Under the pieces are notes generated by a model that was not told the origin of the DNA, made no database searches, and saw only the letters and a program-made list of their open reading frames with translations. The position numbers and the translations under genes are program-made. From Methylococcus mesophilus (GTDB lineage Bacteria > Pseudomonadota > Gammaproteobacteria > Methylococcales > Methylococcaceae), in contig NZ_CP110921.1 of the NCBI RefSeq assembly GCF_026247885.1, positions 62,001 through 126,000 on the forward strand: DNA of 64,000 bases. Direction: 5' to 3'. Positions 19,349-28,189 of this stretch are shown piece after piece (within the stretch, counting starts at the first letter, position 1; each line of letters begins with the position of its first letter).

Positions 19349-20600
19349 AATTGCGCTGCCAGGCGCGGGCATAAATCGCCTCGCGCAGGCGATCGCCGTG
19401 AGGTGACGTTTCGCCCGCCGACCGGGTTTCGAGCTGGCCGTCGTTTCGCGAGTAGCCGTAAACGCCGGTGATGGAGATGGCTTCGTCGGGTGCGACGAAA
19501 CTGTAGCAGTGATTGATCAGCAGAGGTTGCGGCGGTGGCTCGCCCGCAAGCGAAGCAACGACGGCTGCCGCGCAGACCTTGGCCTGGGAGTTGGCCGAAA
19601 AGGCCGATTTGGGCATGGGGGCCGCCCGGCAGGCGTCGCCGATGATATGGATCGCGGAATCGTACGGTGATGCGAAGGTCACGGGATCTATCGGGCACCA
19701 GCCGGAGGCGTCCGTCAAACCCGACGTTTCAGCCAAAGCCCCGGCCTTTTGCGGCGGGATGACGTTGAGCACATCCGGACGGAAGGCATCGAATTCGGTC
19801 TCGACGGTCCGCGCGACCGCATCGATTCGTTCCAGCCTCCCCTGTTTTTCCGAGGAAATCCATTCCACCATGTCGCCGTAGAGTTCACGCCAAGCCTGTT
19901 CGAACGCCGGTTGCTTGGAAAACCGGGTTTTAGCGTCCAGTATCAGAATTTTGGAGCGGGGTTTGTGCTTCTTAAGGTAACAGGCGATGAGCGAGGCCCG
20001 TTCGTAGGGGCCAGGCGGACAGCGATAGGGATTGGGTGGGGCGGTGATCAGTACCACGCCACCGTCGGACATCGTGCGGATTTGCCGAGTGAGCAATGCG
20101 GTCTGGGGACCGGCTCTCCATGCGTGGGGAACGGTTCGGCTCGCCGCTTCGTCATAGCCTTCTATCGCATCCCAGCGAAAGTCGATGCCGGGAGAGAGGA
20201 CCAACCGGTCGTAGGGTACCTCGGCACCGTCAGTCAGCACTGCGCGCCGTCGAGACCGGTCCAGCCGGGCAACCTGGGCGTTTACCGTCTTTATGTCCAG
20301 TTCCCGTCGTAAGGAATCATAAGAACGCACGAGTGTGCTCATGTCTTTGAGGCCGGCGACGGTTTCGTTCGAGCCGGGGCAGGACAGATAGCTGTCGCGC
20401 GGCTCGATGAGCGTGACGGTAAGGTCGGGATTCATAAGCTTCAGATAGCGAGCCGCTGTGGCGCCGCCATAGCCGCCGCCGACGACCACGACCCGGCCGG
20501 AGCCATTGCGGCGAACAAATCTACCGAAAGTGCATCCACACAAACCCCAGCCGAAGCCGCAGCCGGCCAACAGATGCAGGAATCGACGCCGGGGGTTCAC
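19323..20600 (-). CDS. fccB: Flavocytochrome c sulfide dehydrogenase-like flavoprotein subunit
   Basis: FCSD oxidises sulfide to sulfur or polysulfide in the periplasm and passes electrons from FAD to a cytochrome c subunit. The 425-residue protein begins with a twin-arginine-like signal (NPRRRFLHLLAGCGFGWGLCG), then FAD-binding VVVVGGGYGGATAARYL, a typical CPGSNETVAGLKD segment and the FCSD C-terminal domain (RAWQRNFRTDVFGY). Its ATG overlaps the stop of the upstream small cytochrome by 4 nt, which fits an FccA/FccB pair. A SoxF-type role is an alternative. Confidence 0.85.
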   Translation of the reverse strand: MNPRRRFLHLLAGCGFGWGLCGCTFGRFVRRNGSGRVVVVGGGYGGATAARYLKLMNPDLTVTLIEPRDSYLSCPGSNETVAGLKDMSTLVRSYDSLRRELDIKTVNAQVARLDRSRRRAVLTDGAEVPYDRLVLSPGIDFRWDAIEGYDEAASRTVPHAWRAGPQTALLTRQIRTMSDGGVVLITAPPNPYRCPPGPYERASLIACYLKKHKPRSKILILDAKTRFSKQPAFEQAWRELYGDMVEWISSEKQGRLERIDAVARTVETEFDAFRPDVLNVIPPQKAGALAETSGLTDASGWCPIDPVTFASPYDSAIHIIGDACRAAPMPKSAFSANSQAKVCAAAVVASLAGEPPPQPLLINHCYSFVAPDEAISITGVYGYSRNDGQLETRSAGETSPHGDRLREAIYARAWQRNFRTDVFGY

Positions 20601-20941
20601 GGCCTCTTTCCTAGCAAGCCGGCAATTTCTTCGATTTCACCATCTTTGAGACCGGCTGCGATCCGGTTCATGACTGTGCCCGATCGCTTGCCGTCACGGT
20701 AATCCCGCAAGCGCGAGGCTATTTCGCCCGGTGCAAAGCGACGGAGCGATGCCAGATCGGAAAGCTGCCCGTTTTCTTGCCCTTCCTTTTCCGCATGACA
20801 GCCGCGACACCCGAGGGACGACAGAGCAACATCCGGAGTTTCGGCGTAGGCGGGGAGGCGGAGCGTGAACGCGATCGTGGCGGCCTGGGCGGTCCTCGTA
20901 AACCATCGAAAGGTGCAACGGGTGTTCAACTGGTGACTCAC
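20597..20941 (-). CDS. fccA: Small periplasmic c-type cytochrome, probable FccA subunit
   Basis: The 114-residue protein has a signal peptide cut near AYA-E (about 33) and one heme c motif CRGCH (45-49), with a candidate axial Met in GTVMNRIAAGL. The size fits a monoheme cytochrome of the sulfide-dehydrogenase type. It lies immediately before and overlaps the FAD subunit gene, so it is inferred to accept electrons from it. The gene runs divergently from pmoCAB, sharing the 320-bp region upstream. Confidence 0.8.
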   Translation of the reverse strand: MSHQLNTRCTFRWFTRTAQAATIAFTLRLPAYAETPDVALSSLGCRGCHAEKEGQENGQLSDLASLRRFAPGEIASRLRDYRDGKRSGTVMNRIAAGLKDGEIEEIAGLLGKRP

Positions 20942-21093
20942 GGCGGGTCATCCTGTAGCGTTCGGCCTTACCGATATTATGCAAGGCATCGATTCCTCCA
21001 AGTCGAGATTCAACGAGAGATGCCACATAAATCGCACACAACCTGTTGATTTATATTGAATCACCCCTGCGTCAAAATGTCGCAGATTTTTCT

Positions 21094-21121
21094 TGACAGT
21101 TTGATGAAGGGTGATAGACTC
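21094..21121 (+). promoter_or_regulatory. Sigma-70 type promoter of pmoCAB
   Basis: A perfect -35 box TTGACA (21094-21099) is followed after 16 bp by TAGACT (21116-21121), 4 of 6 consensus. It lies 141 bp before the pmoC ATG. A sigma-70-like promoter upstream of pmoC has been described for Methylococcus; this is the obvious candidate. Confidence 0.7.
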
Positions 21122-21208
21122 CCTCGCACCGAAGGACCGGAACCGCCTCTGTTGCGGGACCAATAGAATGCCCGTTAGAGGCAAAAAGATAGGGAATTAG
21201 AGAAGTGG

Positions 21209-21241
21209 GGTGTCGGTTGAAACACCGGCCCCTGTTCAACC
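21209..21241 (+). promoter_or_regulatory. Two mutually exclusive hairpins in the pmoC leader
   Basis: GGTGT (21209-21213) pairs with ACACC (21222-21226), and GGTTGAA (21215-21221) pairs with TTCAACC (21235-21241). The loop of the first is the left arm of the second, so only one can form. They end 5 nt before the Shine-Dalgarno sequence. Confidence 0.4.
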
Positions 21242-21261
21242 ATAACGAGGAGGATAAAACA

Positions 21262-22044
21262 ATGGCAGCAACAACCATTGGTGGTGCAGCTGCGGCCGAA
21301 GCGCCGCTGCTGGACAAGAAGTGGCTCACGTTCGCGCTGGCGCTCTACACCGTGTTCTACATGTGGGTGCGCTGGTATGAAGGCGTTTACGGCTGGTCCG
21401 CCGGCCTGGACTCGTTCGCACCGGAGTTCGAAACCTACTGGATGAACTTCCTGTACACCGAGATCGTCCTGGAAATCATGACGGCTTCGATCCTGTGGGG
21501 CTACCTGTGGAAGACCCGCGACCGCAACCTGGCCGCGCTGAGCCCGCGTGAAGAACTGCGCCGCAACTTCACCCATCTGGTGTGGCTGGTGGCCTACGCC
21601 TGGGCCATCTACTGGGGCGCTTCCTACTTCACCGAGCAGGACGGCACCTGGCATCAGACGATCGTGCGCGACACCGACTTCACCCCGTCGCACATCATCG
21701 AGTTCTATCTGAGCTACCCGATCTACATCATCACCGGCTTTGCGGCGTTCCTCTACGCCAAGACGCGTCTGCCGTTCTTCGCGAAGGGCATCTCGCTGCC
21801 GTACCTAGTGCTGGTGGTGGGTCCGTTCATGATTCTGCCGAACGTGGGTCTGAACGAGTGGGGTCACACCTTCTGGTTCATGGAAGAGCTGTTCGTGGCG
21901 CCGCTGCACTACGGCTTCGTGATCTTCGGCTGGCTGGCGCTGGCCGTCATGGGCACGCTGACCCAGACCTTCTACAGCTTCGCTCAGAGCGGGTTCGGTC
22001 AGTCCATCTGTGAAGCCGTGGACGAAGGCTTGATCGCGAAATAA
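21262..22044 (+). CDS. pmoC: Particulate methane monooxygenase subunit C
   Basis: PmoC is the membrane subunit holding copper sites that are leading candidates for the methane-oxidising centre. The 260-residue protein has about six membrane helices. Asp127, His131 and His144 match the CuC ligands known as Asp156, His160 and His173, and Asn198, His202 and His216 match the CuD ligands Asn227, His231 and His245 (constant offset 29 from published numbering). ATG 21262 follows GAGGAGG at 8 nt; an in-frame ATG at 21205 lacks a ribosome site. First gene of pmoCAB, 150 bp before pmoA. Confidence 0.98.
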   Translation: MAATTIGGAAAAEAPLLDKKWLTFALALYTVFYMWVRWYEGVYGWSAGLDSFAPEFETYWMNFLYTEIVLEIMTASILWGYLWKTRDRNLAALSPREELRRNFTHLVWLVAYAWAIYWGASYFTEQDGTWHQTIVRDTDFTPSHIIEFYLSYPIYIITGFAAFLYAKTRLPFFAKGISLPYLVLVVGPFMILPNVGLNEWGHTFWFMEELFVAPLHYGFVIFGWLALAVMGTLTQTFYSFAQSGFGQSICEAVDEGLIAK

Positions 22045-22193
22045 GGAACTGTCAGGCCGGCGGCCGGTTTTCGGGGTTCTGGCGACAGGCCTCAAGCCGG
22101 TCCGGCGGCCGGAAGGGACTCGCGGCGATGGGTGTCCGGGGATTCCCGGGCACCGTCGAAAATAAGAAAACGACAAATTTGGAGGTAACTTTA
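22045..22193 (+). other. pmoC-pmoA spacer with direct repeat
   Basis: This 149-bp spacer holds an 11-bp direct repeat CCGGCGGCCGG at 22057-22067 and 22102-22112, and the pmoA ribosome site GGAGG (22181-22185). The GC-rich repeats could fold, and might act in transcript processing; no promoter is evident. Confidence 0.45.
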
Positions 22194-22937
22194 ATGAGTG
22201 CTGCGCAATCTGCGGTTCGTTCGCACGCCGAAGCGGTCCAGCTGTCCCGGACCATCGACTGGCTGGCCTTGTTCGTGGTGTTCTTCGTGATCGTGGGCTC
22301 GTACCACATTCACGCCATGCTCACCATGGGCGACTGGGACTTCTGGTCGGACTGGAAAGACCGTCGACTGTGGGTCACCGTGACCCCGATCGTGCTGGTC
22401 ACCTTCCCGGCGGCCGTCCAATCCTACCTGTGGGAACGGTATCGTCTGCCCTGGGGAGCGACCGTCTGCATCCTCGGCCTGCTGCTGGGTGAGTGGATCA
22501 ACCGGTACTTCAACTTCTGGGGCTGGACCTACTTCCCGGTCAACTTCTGCTTCCCCGCCTCGCTGGTGCCGGGCGCGATCATTCTGGACACGGTCCTGAT
22601 GCTGTCGGGCAGCTACCTGTTCACCGCCATCGTCGGTGCCATGGGCTGGGGTCTGATCTTCTACCCGGGCAACTGGCCGATCATCGCGCCGCTGCACGTA
22701 CCGGTGGAGTACAACGGCATGCTGATGTCGATCGCCGACATCCAGGGCTACAACTACGTCCGCACGGGTACCCCGGAATACATCCGCATGGTAGAGAAGG
22801 GCACCCTGCGTACCTTCGGTAAGGACGTCGCCCCGGTATCGGCATTCTTCTCCGCGTTCATGTCGATCCTGATCTACTTCATGTGGCACTTCATCGGTCG
22901 CTGGTTCTCCAACGAACGGTTCCTGCAGGCCACCTGA
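22194..22937 (+). CDS. pmoA: Particulate methane monooxygenase subunit A
   Basis: PmoA is the 27-kDa membrane subunit used as the standard methanotroph marker. The 247-residue product has about seven membrane helices and the diagnostic stretches GDWDFWSDWKDRRLWVTV (target of common pmoA primers), NFWGWTYFPVNF and the Glu-containing loop near residue 195. ATG 22194 lies 9 nt after GGAGG. The sequence is of the gammaproteobacterial pMMO type and looks identical to what I recall for M. capsulatus Bath. It is cotranscribed with pmoC and pmoB. Confidence 0.98.
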   Translation: MSAAQSAVRSHAEAVQLSRTIDWLALFVVFFVIVGSYHIHAMLTMGDWDFWSDWKDRRLWVTVTPIVLVTFPAAVQSYLWERYRLPWGATVCILGLLLGEWINRYFNFWGWTYFPVNFCFPASLVPGAIILDTVLMLSGSYLFTAIVGAMGWGLIFYPGNWPIIAPLHVPVEYNGMLMSIADIQGYNYVRTGTPEYIRMVEKGTLRTFGKDVAPVSAFFSAFMSILIYFMWHFIGRWFSNERFLQAT

Positions 22938-23038
22938 TCGTCACGATCGGGCCCGCGCAAGACCTATGTGAGAGAGCGTCCGGCCGGGTGACTGGCCGGC
23001 GAGAGACCCAACAGCAAGAACTCGAAAGAGGAGAGATC

Positions 23039-24283
23039 ATGAAAACAATAAAGGACCGGATTGCAAAATGGTCTGCAATCGGACTGCTGTCCGCCGTGGC
23101 AGCGACCAGCTTCTACGCCCCGAACGCTGCCGCCCACGGTGAGAAATCGCAGGCCGCGTTCATGCGTATGCGTACCATCCACTGGTACGATCTGACCTGG
23201 TCGAAAGAGAAAGTCAAAATCAACGAAACCGTGGAAATCAAAGGCAAGTTCCACGTGTTCGAAGGCTGGCCGGAAACGGTCGACGAACCGGATGTCGCGT
23301 TCCTCAACGTCGGCATGCCGGGCCCGGTGTTCATCCGCAAGGAATCGTACATCGGCGGTCAGCTGGTGCCGCGTTCGGTGCGCCTGGAAATTGGCAAGAC
23401 CTACGACTTCCGGGTTGTTCTCAAGGCCCGTCGTCCGGGTGACTGGCACGTCCACACCATGATGAACGTCCAGGGCGGCGGTCCGATCATCGGCCCCGGC
23501 AAGTGGATCACCGTGGAAGGCTCCATGAGCGAGTTCCGGAACCCCGTCACCACCCTGACCGGGCAGACGGTGGACCTGGAGAACTACAACGAAGGCAACA
23601 CCTACTTCTGGCATGCCTTCTGGTTCGCCATCGGCATTGCCTGGATCGGCTACTGGTCGCGCCGACCGATCTTCATCCCCCGTCTGCTGATGGTGGATGC
23701 AGGCCGTGCGGACGAACTGGTGTCCACCACCGACCGCAAGGTGGCGATGGGCTTCCTGGCCGCCACCATCCTGATCGTGGTCATGGCCATGTCCAGCGCC
23801 AACAGCAAGTACCCGATCACCATCCCGCTGCAGGCCGGCACCATGCGTGGCATGAAGCCGCTGGAAATGGCAGCGCCGACGGTTTCGGTGAAAGTGGAAG
23901 ACGCCACCTACCGGGTGCCGGGTCGCGCCATGCGGATGAAGCTCACCATCACCAACCACGGCAACAGCCCGATCCGGTTGGGTGAGTTCTACACCGCGTC
24001 GGTACGTTTCCTGGATTCCAGCGTCTACAAGGACACCACCGGCTATCCGGAAGACCTGCTGGCCGAAGACGGCCTGAGCGTCAGCGACAACAGCCCGCTG
24101 GCTCCGGGTGAGACCCGCACGGTCGACGTCACCGCGTCGGACGCAGCGTGGGAAGTGTATCGTCTGTCCGACATCATCTACGATCCGGACAGCCGTTTCG
24201 CCGGTCTGTTGTTCTTCTTCGACGCAACGGGCAACCGTCAGGTCACCCAGATCGACGCACCGCTGATCCCGTCGTTCATGTAA
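23039..24283 (+). CDS. pmoB: Particulate methane monooxygenase subunit B
   Basis: PmoB carries two periplasmic cupredoxin domains joined by two membrane helices and binds copper. The 414-residue precursor has a signal peptide cut before His33 (AAA-HGEKS), so the mature protein starts with His33. Copper ligands His33, His137 and His139 (DWHVHTMM) and the second-site His48 and His72 are all present. ATG 23039 follows a GAGGAGAG site, 101 bp after pmoA. A strong terminator lies 53 bp downstream. Confidence 0.98.
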   Translation: MKTIKDRIAKWSAIGLLSAVAATSFYAPNAAAHGEKSQAAFMRMRTIHWYDLTWSKEKVKINETVEIKGKFHVFEGWPETVDEPDVAFLNVGMPGPVFIRKESYIGGQLVPRSVRLEIGKTYDFRVVLKARRPGDWHVHTMMNVQGGGPIIGPGKWITVEGSMSEFRNPVTTLTGQTVDLENYNEGNTYFWHAFWFAIGIAWIGYWSRRPIFIPRLLMVDAGRADELVSTTDRKVAMGFLAATILIVVMAMSSANSKYPITIPLQAGTMRGMKPLEMAAPTVSVKVEDATYRVPGRAMRMKLTITNHGNSPIRLGEFYTASVRFLDSSVYKDTTGYPEDLLAEDGLSVSDNSPLAPGETRTVDVTASDAAWEVYRLSDIIYDPDSRFAGLLFFFDATGNRQVTQIDAPLIPSFM

Positions 24284-24335
24284 TCGCTCACGGGGAAGTC
24301 CTTCGGGGCTTCCCCTCGGCGGTAAAGGTAAAAGC

Positions 24336-24369
24336 AAAAACCCCCGGCCGGCAACGGCTGGGGGTTTTT
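24336..24369. terminator. Rho-independent terminator of pmoCAB, bidirectional
   Basis: AAAAACCCCC and GGGGGTTTTT form 10 pairs, continued by a G-T pair and GCCG/CGGC, closing on a GCAA (GNRA) tetraloop. The A run on one side and T run on the other let it work for pmoB and for the opposing DUF815 gene that ends at 24396. Confidence 0.93.
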
Positions 24370-24395
24370 GTTTCATGAAGCCGGGGAGTGCGCGA

Positions 24396-25271
24396 TCAGG
24401 GTTCTAGAGCCGTCCGGCCGCACCGGTCACGTGCGAATTGCCAAGCGACTCGCCCACTACGCGATCCGCGAGCGAGCGCCCAGCGCAAGGCCTCTGCGCG
24501 GATGTCGATCCAATTGGTTCTTAGTTCAGGGGTTCCCAGCTTTTCCAGCCAGTATTCGACCGTCGTCAAATAATCGTCCTGGGAGAATGGATGGAACGAT
24601 ATCCACAAGCCAAACCGCTCGGATAGCGAAATTTTCTCCTCGACCGAATCGCTGTGGTGGATTTCATTTTCAGCGCGACGCGCTTCCAGGTTTTCCGCCA
24701 TATATTCCGGCAACAGATGCCGCCGGTTGGATGTGGCGTAAATCAGCAGATTGGCGCTCAATACACTCGTAGAACCATCCAGCACCGATTTCAAGGCCTT
24801 GTAGCCGGGTTCTTCGCTTTCGAATGACAAATCGTCGGAAAATAGAATGAAGCGCTCGGGGCGATCGTGAATATACTCGAGTATGTCCGGCAATTCCGCA
24901 AGACGGTTTTTGTCCACTTCTATCAGGCGGAGTCCGGATTCGGCGTAATCGTGGAGCAGCGCCTTGACTAGGGACGATTTTCCAGTTCCCTTTGAGCCCC
25001 AGAGCAGCGCGTTGTTGGCAGGCAAGCCCTGGAGAAACTGCCGGGTATTGCGTTCGAGCGCCGCTTTTTGGCGATCAATGCACAACAGGTCGCAGAGGCC
25101 GATGTCGTGCGGTCGCCGCACAGGCTTCAAAGATGGTCCGCAGCCGCTTCCGCTCCACCGATACGCCACGTACGTCCAATCAATAGGTGAGGGAACTGGC
25201 GGAGCGAGGCGTTCCACGGCGTCTGCCAGCCTTTGCAATTCCGCCAGCAGATTGGTGCGGTCCGGTATCAT
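24396..25271 (-). CDS. DUF815 family AAA ATPase
   Basis: The 291-residue protein has Walker A GSKGTGKSSL (about 92-101), a Walker B-like FILFSDDLSF and sensor region IYATSNRRHLLPE, the standard DUF815 layout. These ATPases are widespread and uncharacterised. The gene starts 12 bp after ettA ends, in the same direction, so it is probably cotranscribed. It is convergent with pmoB and shares the terminator at 24336. Confidence 0.88.
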   Translation of the reverse strand: MIPDRTNLLAELQRLADAVERLAPPVPSPIDWTYVAYRWSGSGCGPSLKPVRRPHDIGLCDLLCIDRQKAALERNTRQFLQGLPANNALLWGSKGTGKSSLVKALLHDYAESGLRLIEVDKNRLAELPDILEYIHDRPERFILFSDDLSFESEEPGYKALKSVLDGSTSVLSANLLIYATSNRRHLLPEYMAENLEARRAENEIHHSDSVEEKISLSERFGLWISFHPFSQDDYLTTVEYWLEKLGTPELRTNWIDIRAEALRWALARGSRSGRVAWQFARDRCGRTALEP

Positions 25272-25283
25272 GCGATGCTTGGT

Positions 25284-26951
25284 TCAAGCGTCAATTCGCT
25301 TGTACTTGATCCGATGCGGAGTGCTCCCTTCCTCGCCAAGACGGCGGCGGCGATCCGCTTCGTAATCGGCGTAGTTGCCTTCGAACCAGACCACTTCGCT
25401 TTCCCCTTCGAACGCAAGGATGTGGGTGGCTATGCGATCCAGGAACCAACGGTCATGGGAAATCACCACTACGCAGCCGGGAAAGTCCAGCAGGGCATCT
25501 TCCAAAGCCCGTAGCGTTTCGACATCGAGGTCGTTGGTGGGTTCGTCAAGCAGCAGGACATTGCCGCCGCTGCGGAGCAGCTTGGCGAGGTGGACCCGGT
25601 TGCGTTCGCCGCCCGAGAGTTCGCCGATGCGTTTCTGCTGGTCCGAACCCTTGAAGTTGAAACGTCCCACGTAGGCGCGCGACGGCGTTTGGTAGGCTCC
25701 CACCGTAATCATGTCGAGACCGTCGGAAATTTCTTCCCAAACGGTTTTGCTGTCGTCCATATGTTCACGGAACTGCTCCACGTAGGCCAGTTTGACCGTT
25801 GGGCCGATGCGGATGGAGCCCAGGTCGGGCGAATCAAAACCGGCGATCATGCGGAACAGCGTGGTTTTGCCGGCGCCGTTGGGTCCGATCACGCCGACGA
25901 TGCCCCCCGGTGGAAGCCGGAAGCTCAGATTTTCGACCAGAATACGTCCCTTGAATCCCTTGCATACGTCTTCGAATTCAACGACGAGGTCACCGAGGCG
26001 AGGGCCCGGCGGAATATAGATTTCTTTGGTTTCGTTCCGTTTCTGCACATCGCTCTGGCTCAGTTCCTCGAACTTGGCCAGACGTGCCTTGCTTTTGGCA
26101 TGGCGGCCTTTCGGGTTGGATCTTACCCATTCGAGTTCCGCCTTCATGGCCTTCATGCGGGCGGTTTCCTGCTTTTCTTCCATCTCCAGCCGGGCTTCCT
26201 TTTGCTCCAGCCAGGAGGAGTAATTGCCTTCCCAGGGAATTCCGCGGCCCCGGTCGAGTTCGAGAATCCAGCCGGCCACGTTGTCCAGGAAATAACGGTC
26301 GTGGGTAACGGCCACGACCGTTCCATTATAGTCGTGGAGAAACCGTTCCAGCCAAGCCACGGACTCCGCGTCGAGATGATTGGTTGGCTCGTCGACCAAC
26401 AACATGTCTGGGTTGGACAGCAGCAGGCGGCACAGGGCAACGCGGCGGCGCTCGCCTCCGGAGAGTTTGGTGACGTCGGCATCCCAGTCGGGAAGTCTTA
26501 ATGCGTCGGCGGCGATTTCGAGTTTTCGGTCCAGTTCCCATGCGCCGGCAGCATCGATCTTGTCCTGGAGTTCGGCCTGTTCGGCAAGGAGCTTGTCGAA
26601 GTCCGCATCCGGGTCGGCGAAGGCGTTGCTGATTTGGTTGAATCGATCCAGGAGGGCTTTGGTCTCGGCGACGCCGTCCTCGACGTTTCCCCGCACCGTT
26701 TTCGCCGGATCGAGCTGGGGTTCTTGCGCCAGGTAGCCGATCTTGATGCCGGATTGCGGCCGCGCCTCCCCGTCGTACTCCGTGTCGACGCCCGCCATGA
26801 TGCGAAGGAGGGTAGATTTGCCCGCGCCGTTGAGGCCGAGTACGCCGATCTTGGCGCCCGGGAAGAAGGAGAGGGAGATGTTTTCCAGGATCGTCCGCTT
26901 GGGGGGAACGATCTTGGAAACCCGGTTCATGGTGTAAATATATTGTGCCAT
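25284..26951 (-). CDS. ettA: Energy-dependent translational throttle protein EttA (ABC-F)
   Basis: EttA binds the ribosomal E site and gates entry into elongation according to ATP/ADP level. The 555-residue protein has two ABC domains with Walker A motifs GLNGAGKST and GPNGAGKTT, signatures [11 protein letters not shown] and [11 protein letters not shown], the arm and linker insertions, and no membrane segments. Length matches E. coli EttA (555). Confidence 0.96.
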   Translation of the reverse strand: MAQYIYTMNRVSKIVPPKRTILENISLSFFPGAKIGVLGLNGAGKSTLLRIMAGVDTEYDGEARPQSGIKIGYLAQEPQLDPAKTVRGNVEDGVAETKALLDRFNQISNAFADPDADFDKLLAEQAELQDKIDAAGAWELDRKLEIAADALRLPDWDADVTKLSGGERRRVALCRLLLSNPDMLLVDEPTNHLDAESVAWLERFLHDYNGTVVAVTHDRYFLDNVAGWILELDRGRGIPWEGNYSSWLEQKEARLEMEEKQETARMKAMKAELEWVRSNPKGRHAKSKARLAKFEELSQSDVQKRNETKEIYIPPGPRLGDLVVEFEDVCKGFKGRILVENLSFRLPPGGIVGVIGPNGAGKTTLFRMIAGFDSPDLGSIRIGPTVKLAYVEQFREHMDDSKTVWEEISDGLDMITVGAYQTPSRAYVGRFNFKGSDQQKRIGELSGGERNRVHLAKLLRSGGNVLLLDEPTNDLDVETLRALEDALLDFPGCVVVISHDRWFLDRIATHILAFEGESEVVWFEGNYADYEADRRRRLGEEGSTPHRIKYKRIDA

Positions 26952-27040
26952 TTTGAGTGCGTTATGGGACTTCCGATCATAGTATTATTTCACGTTCGCG
27001 CCCGTGAGTGACAGGCTTGCTTGAGAAGAGAGGACAGCGG

Positions 27041-28189
27041 ATGAACGCCGAATTCAGCGTGCGTGTACATTCGAGACTGGCAGAGTTGCCGGCGAAGCTG
27101 TGGGACACATTTGGCAGTCCCGATGCACCTCTGAGCCACGAATTTCTCTCGGCGCTGGAGGAGGCCGGGTGTCTGGGTGAAGCCGTCGGCTGGATTCCCA
27201 TGCACCTCTCGTTCGCTGCGACGGGTAGCGCCTCCCCATTCGCCGCCATGCCCGCCTACGTCAAGACCAATTCGTTCGGTGAATTCGTATTCGATTGGGC
27301 ATGGGCCGAAGCGTATTCGCGGGCCGGCTTGGCATATTACCCGAAGTGGGTTATAGCGTCGCCCTTCACGCCTGTCACGGGGCGGCGTCTGCTGGCGCCT
27401 GCGGCGGTGCCGGAATCCTTACGAGAGGTGATGCTGGAGCGCGCCGTCACGGCGGGTGAGTCCGCTGGCGTATCGTCCATGCATTGGCTGTTCTGTACCG
27501 ATCCGGTGCTGCTTGAAGCGCCGATGCTCGTTCAGCGCATGGGATGCCAGTTCCACTGGAATAACGCCGGTTATAGAGATTTCGCGGATTTTCTGGACCG
27601 ATTCAATGCGAAAAGGCGAAAGGAGCTGAAACGGGAGCGGCGTCAGGTCCTCGAAGCCGGGATAGAAATCGAAAGGGTCTCCGGAAACGACGTGGACGCT
27701 GACACCTGGAACCGGTTTCATGCTCTGTACCGGCGCACATTCGACAAGCATGGCAACTATCCCGCCTTGAGTTCGGGCTTTTTTCAACGCATCGGCGAGA
27801 CCATGGGCGAAAAGATCATGCTCGTCGTCGCGAGGCGGAAGTCCGATCTGATCGCCGCCGGGTTTTTTCTCGTGGGCGACGACACCTTGTACGGGCGCTA
27901 CTGGGGGGCTTCGGAGGACGTGCCTTCGCTCCATTTCGAGGTTTGCTACTATCAGGGCCTGGAGTTTTGTCTTGAACGGGGTTTCAGTTGTTTCCAGCCC
28001 GGTGCGCAGGGCGAACACAAGGTCAGCCGCGGCTTTGAACCTGTGCCGACCTGGTCGGCGCATTGGATCGCCGATTCGCGTTTGCGGGTGGCCATTGCGC
28101 GTCACGTCGAAGCCGAGCGTCTGCATGTGGAAAGTTACATGCGGGCGCTCGAGTGTCGACTGCCGTTCAAATTGGAATCCGGATGCTGA
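27041..28189 (+). CDS. FemAB-like / GNAT acyltransferase (DUF482)
   Basis: The 382-residue cytoplasmic protein has the DUF482 (peptidogalycan biosynthesis, FemAB_like) features SPFTPVTGRRLL, FNAKRRKELKRERR and a C-terminal GNAT-like fold with FLVGDDTLYGRYWG and FQPGAQGEHKVSRGF. The acyl donor and acceptor are unknown; an aminoacyl- or acyl-transfer reaction is inferred. ATG 27041 follows GAGAGGA. It overlaps aat by 7 nt, placing it at the head of the aat-bpt-infA run. Confidence 0.85.
   Translation: MNAEFSVRVHSRLAELPAKLWDTFGSPDAPLSHEFLSALEEAGCLGEAVGWIPMHLSFAATGSASPFAAMPAYVKTNSFGEFVFDWAWAEAYSRAGLAYYPKWVIASPFTPVTGRRLLAPAAVPESLREVMLERAVTAGESAGVSSMHWLFCTDPVLLEAPMLVQRMGCQFHWNNAGYRDFADFLDRFNAKRRKELKRERRQVLEAGIEIERVSGNDVDADTWNRFHALYRRTFDKHGNYPALSSGFFQRIGETMGEKIMLVVARRKSDLIAAGFFLVGDDTLYGRYWGASEDVPSLHFEVCYYQGLEFCLERGFSCFQPGAQGEHKVSRGFEPVPTWSAHWIADSRLRVAIARHVEAERLHVESYMRALECRLPFKLESGC

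Larger units (their letters stand above)
20942..21261. other. Divergent regulatory region between fccA and pmoC
   Basis: No gene fits here. It contains the pmo promoter (21094-21121), an untranslated leader of about 135 nt with competing hairpins, and the pmoC ribosome site GAGGAGG (21247-21253). AT content is clearly higher than the surrounding genes (for example around 21030-21110). The fccA promoter must also lie here, but I could not place it. Confidence 0.7.

Noticed and set aside
21205-21262. An upstream ATG for pmoC that would add 19 residues
   Set aside because: No ribosome site precedes 21205, whereas GAGGAGG stands before 21262 and the mature sequence MAATTIGG fits.
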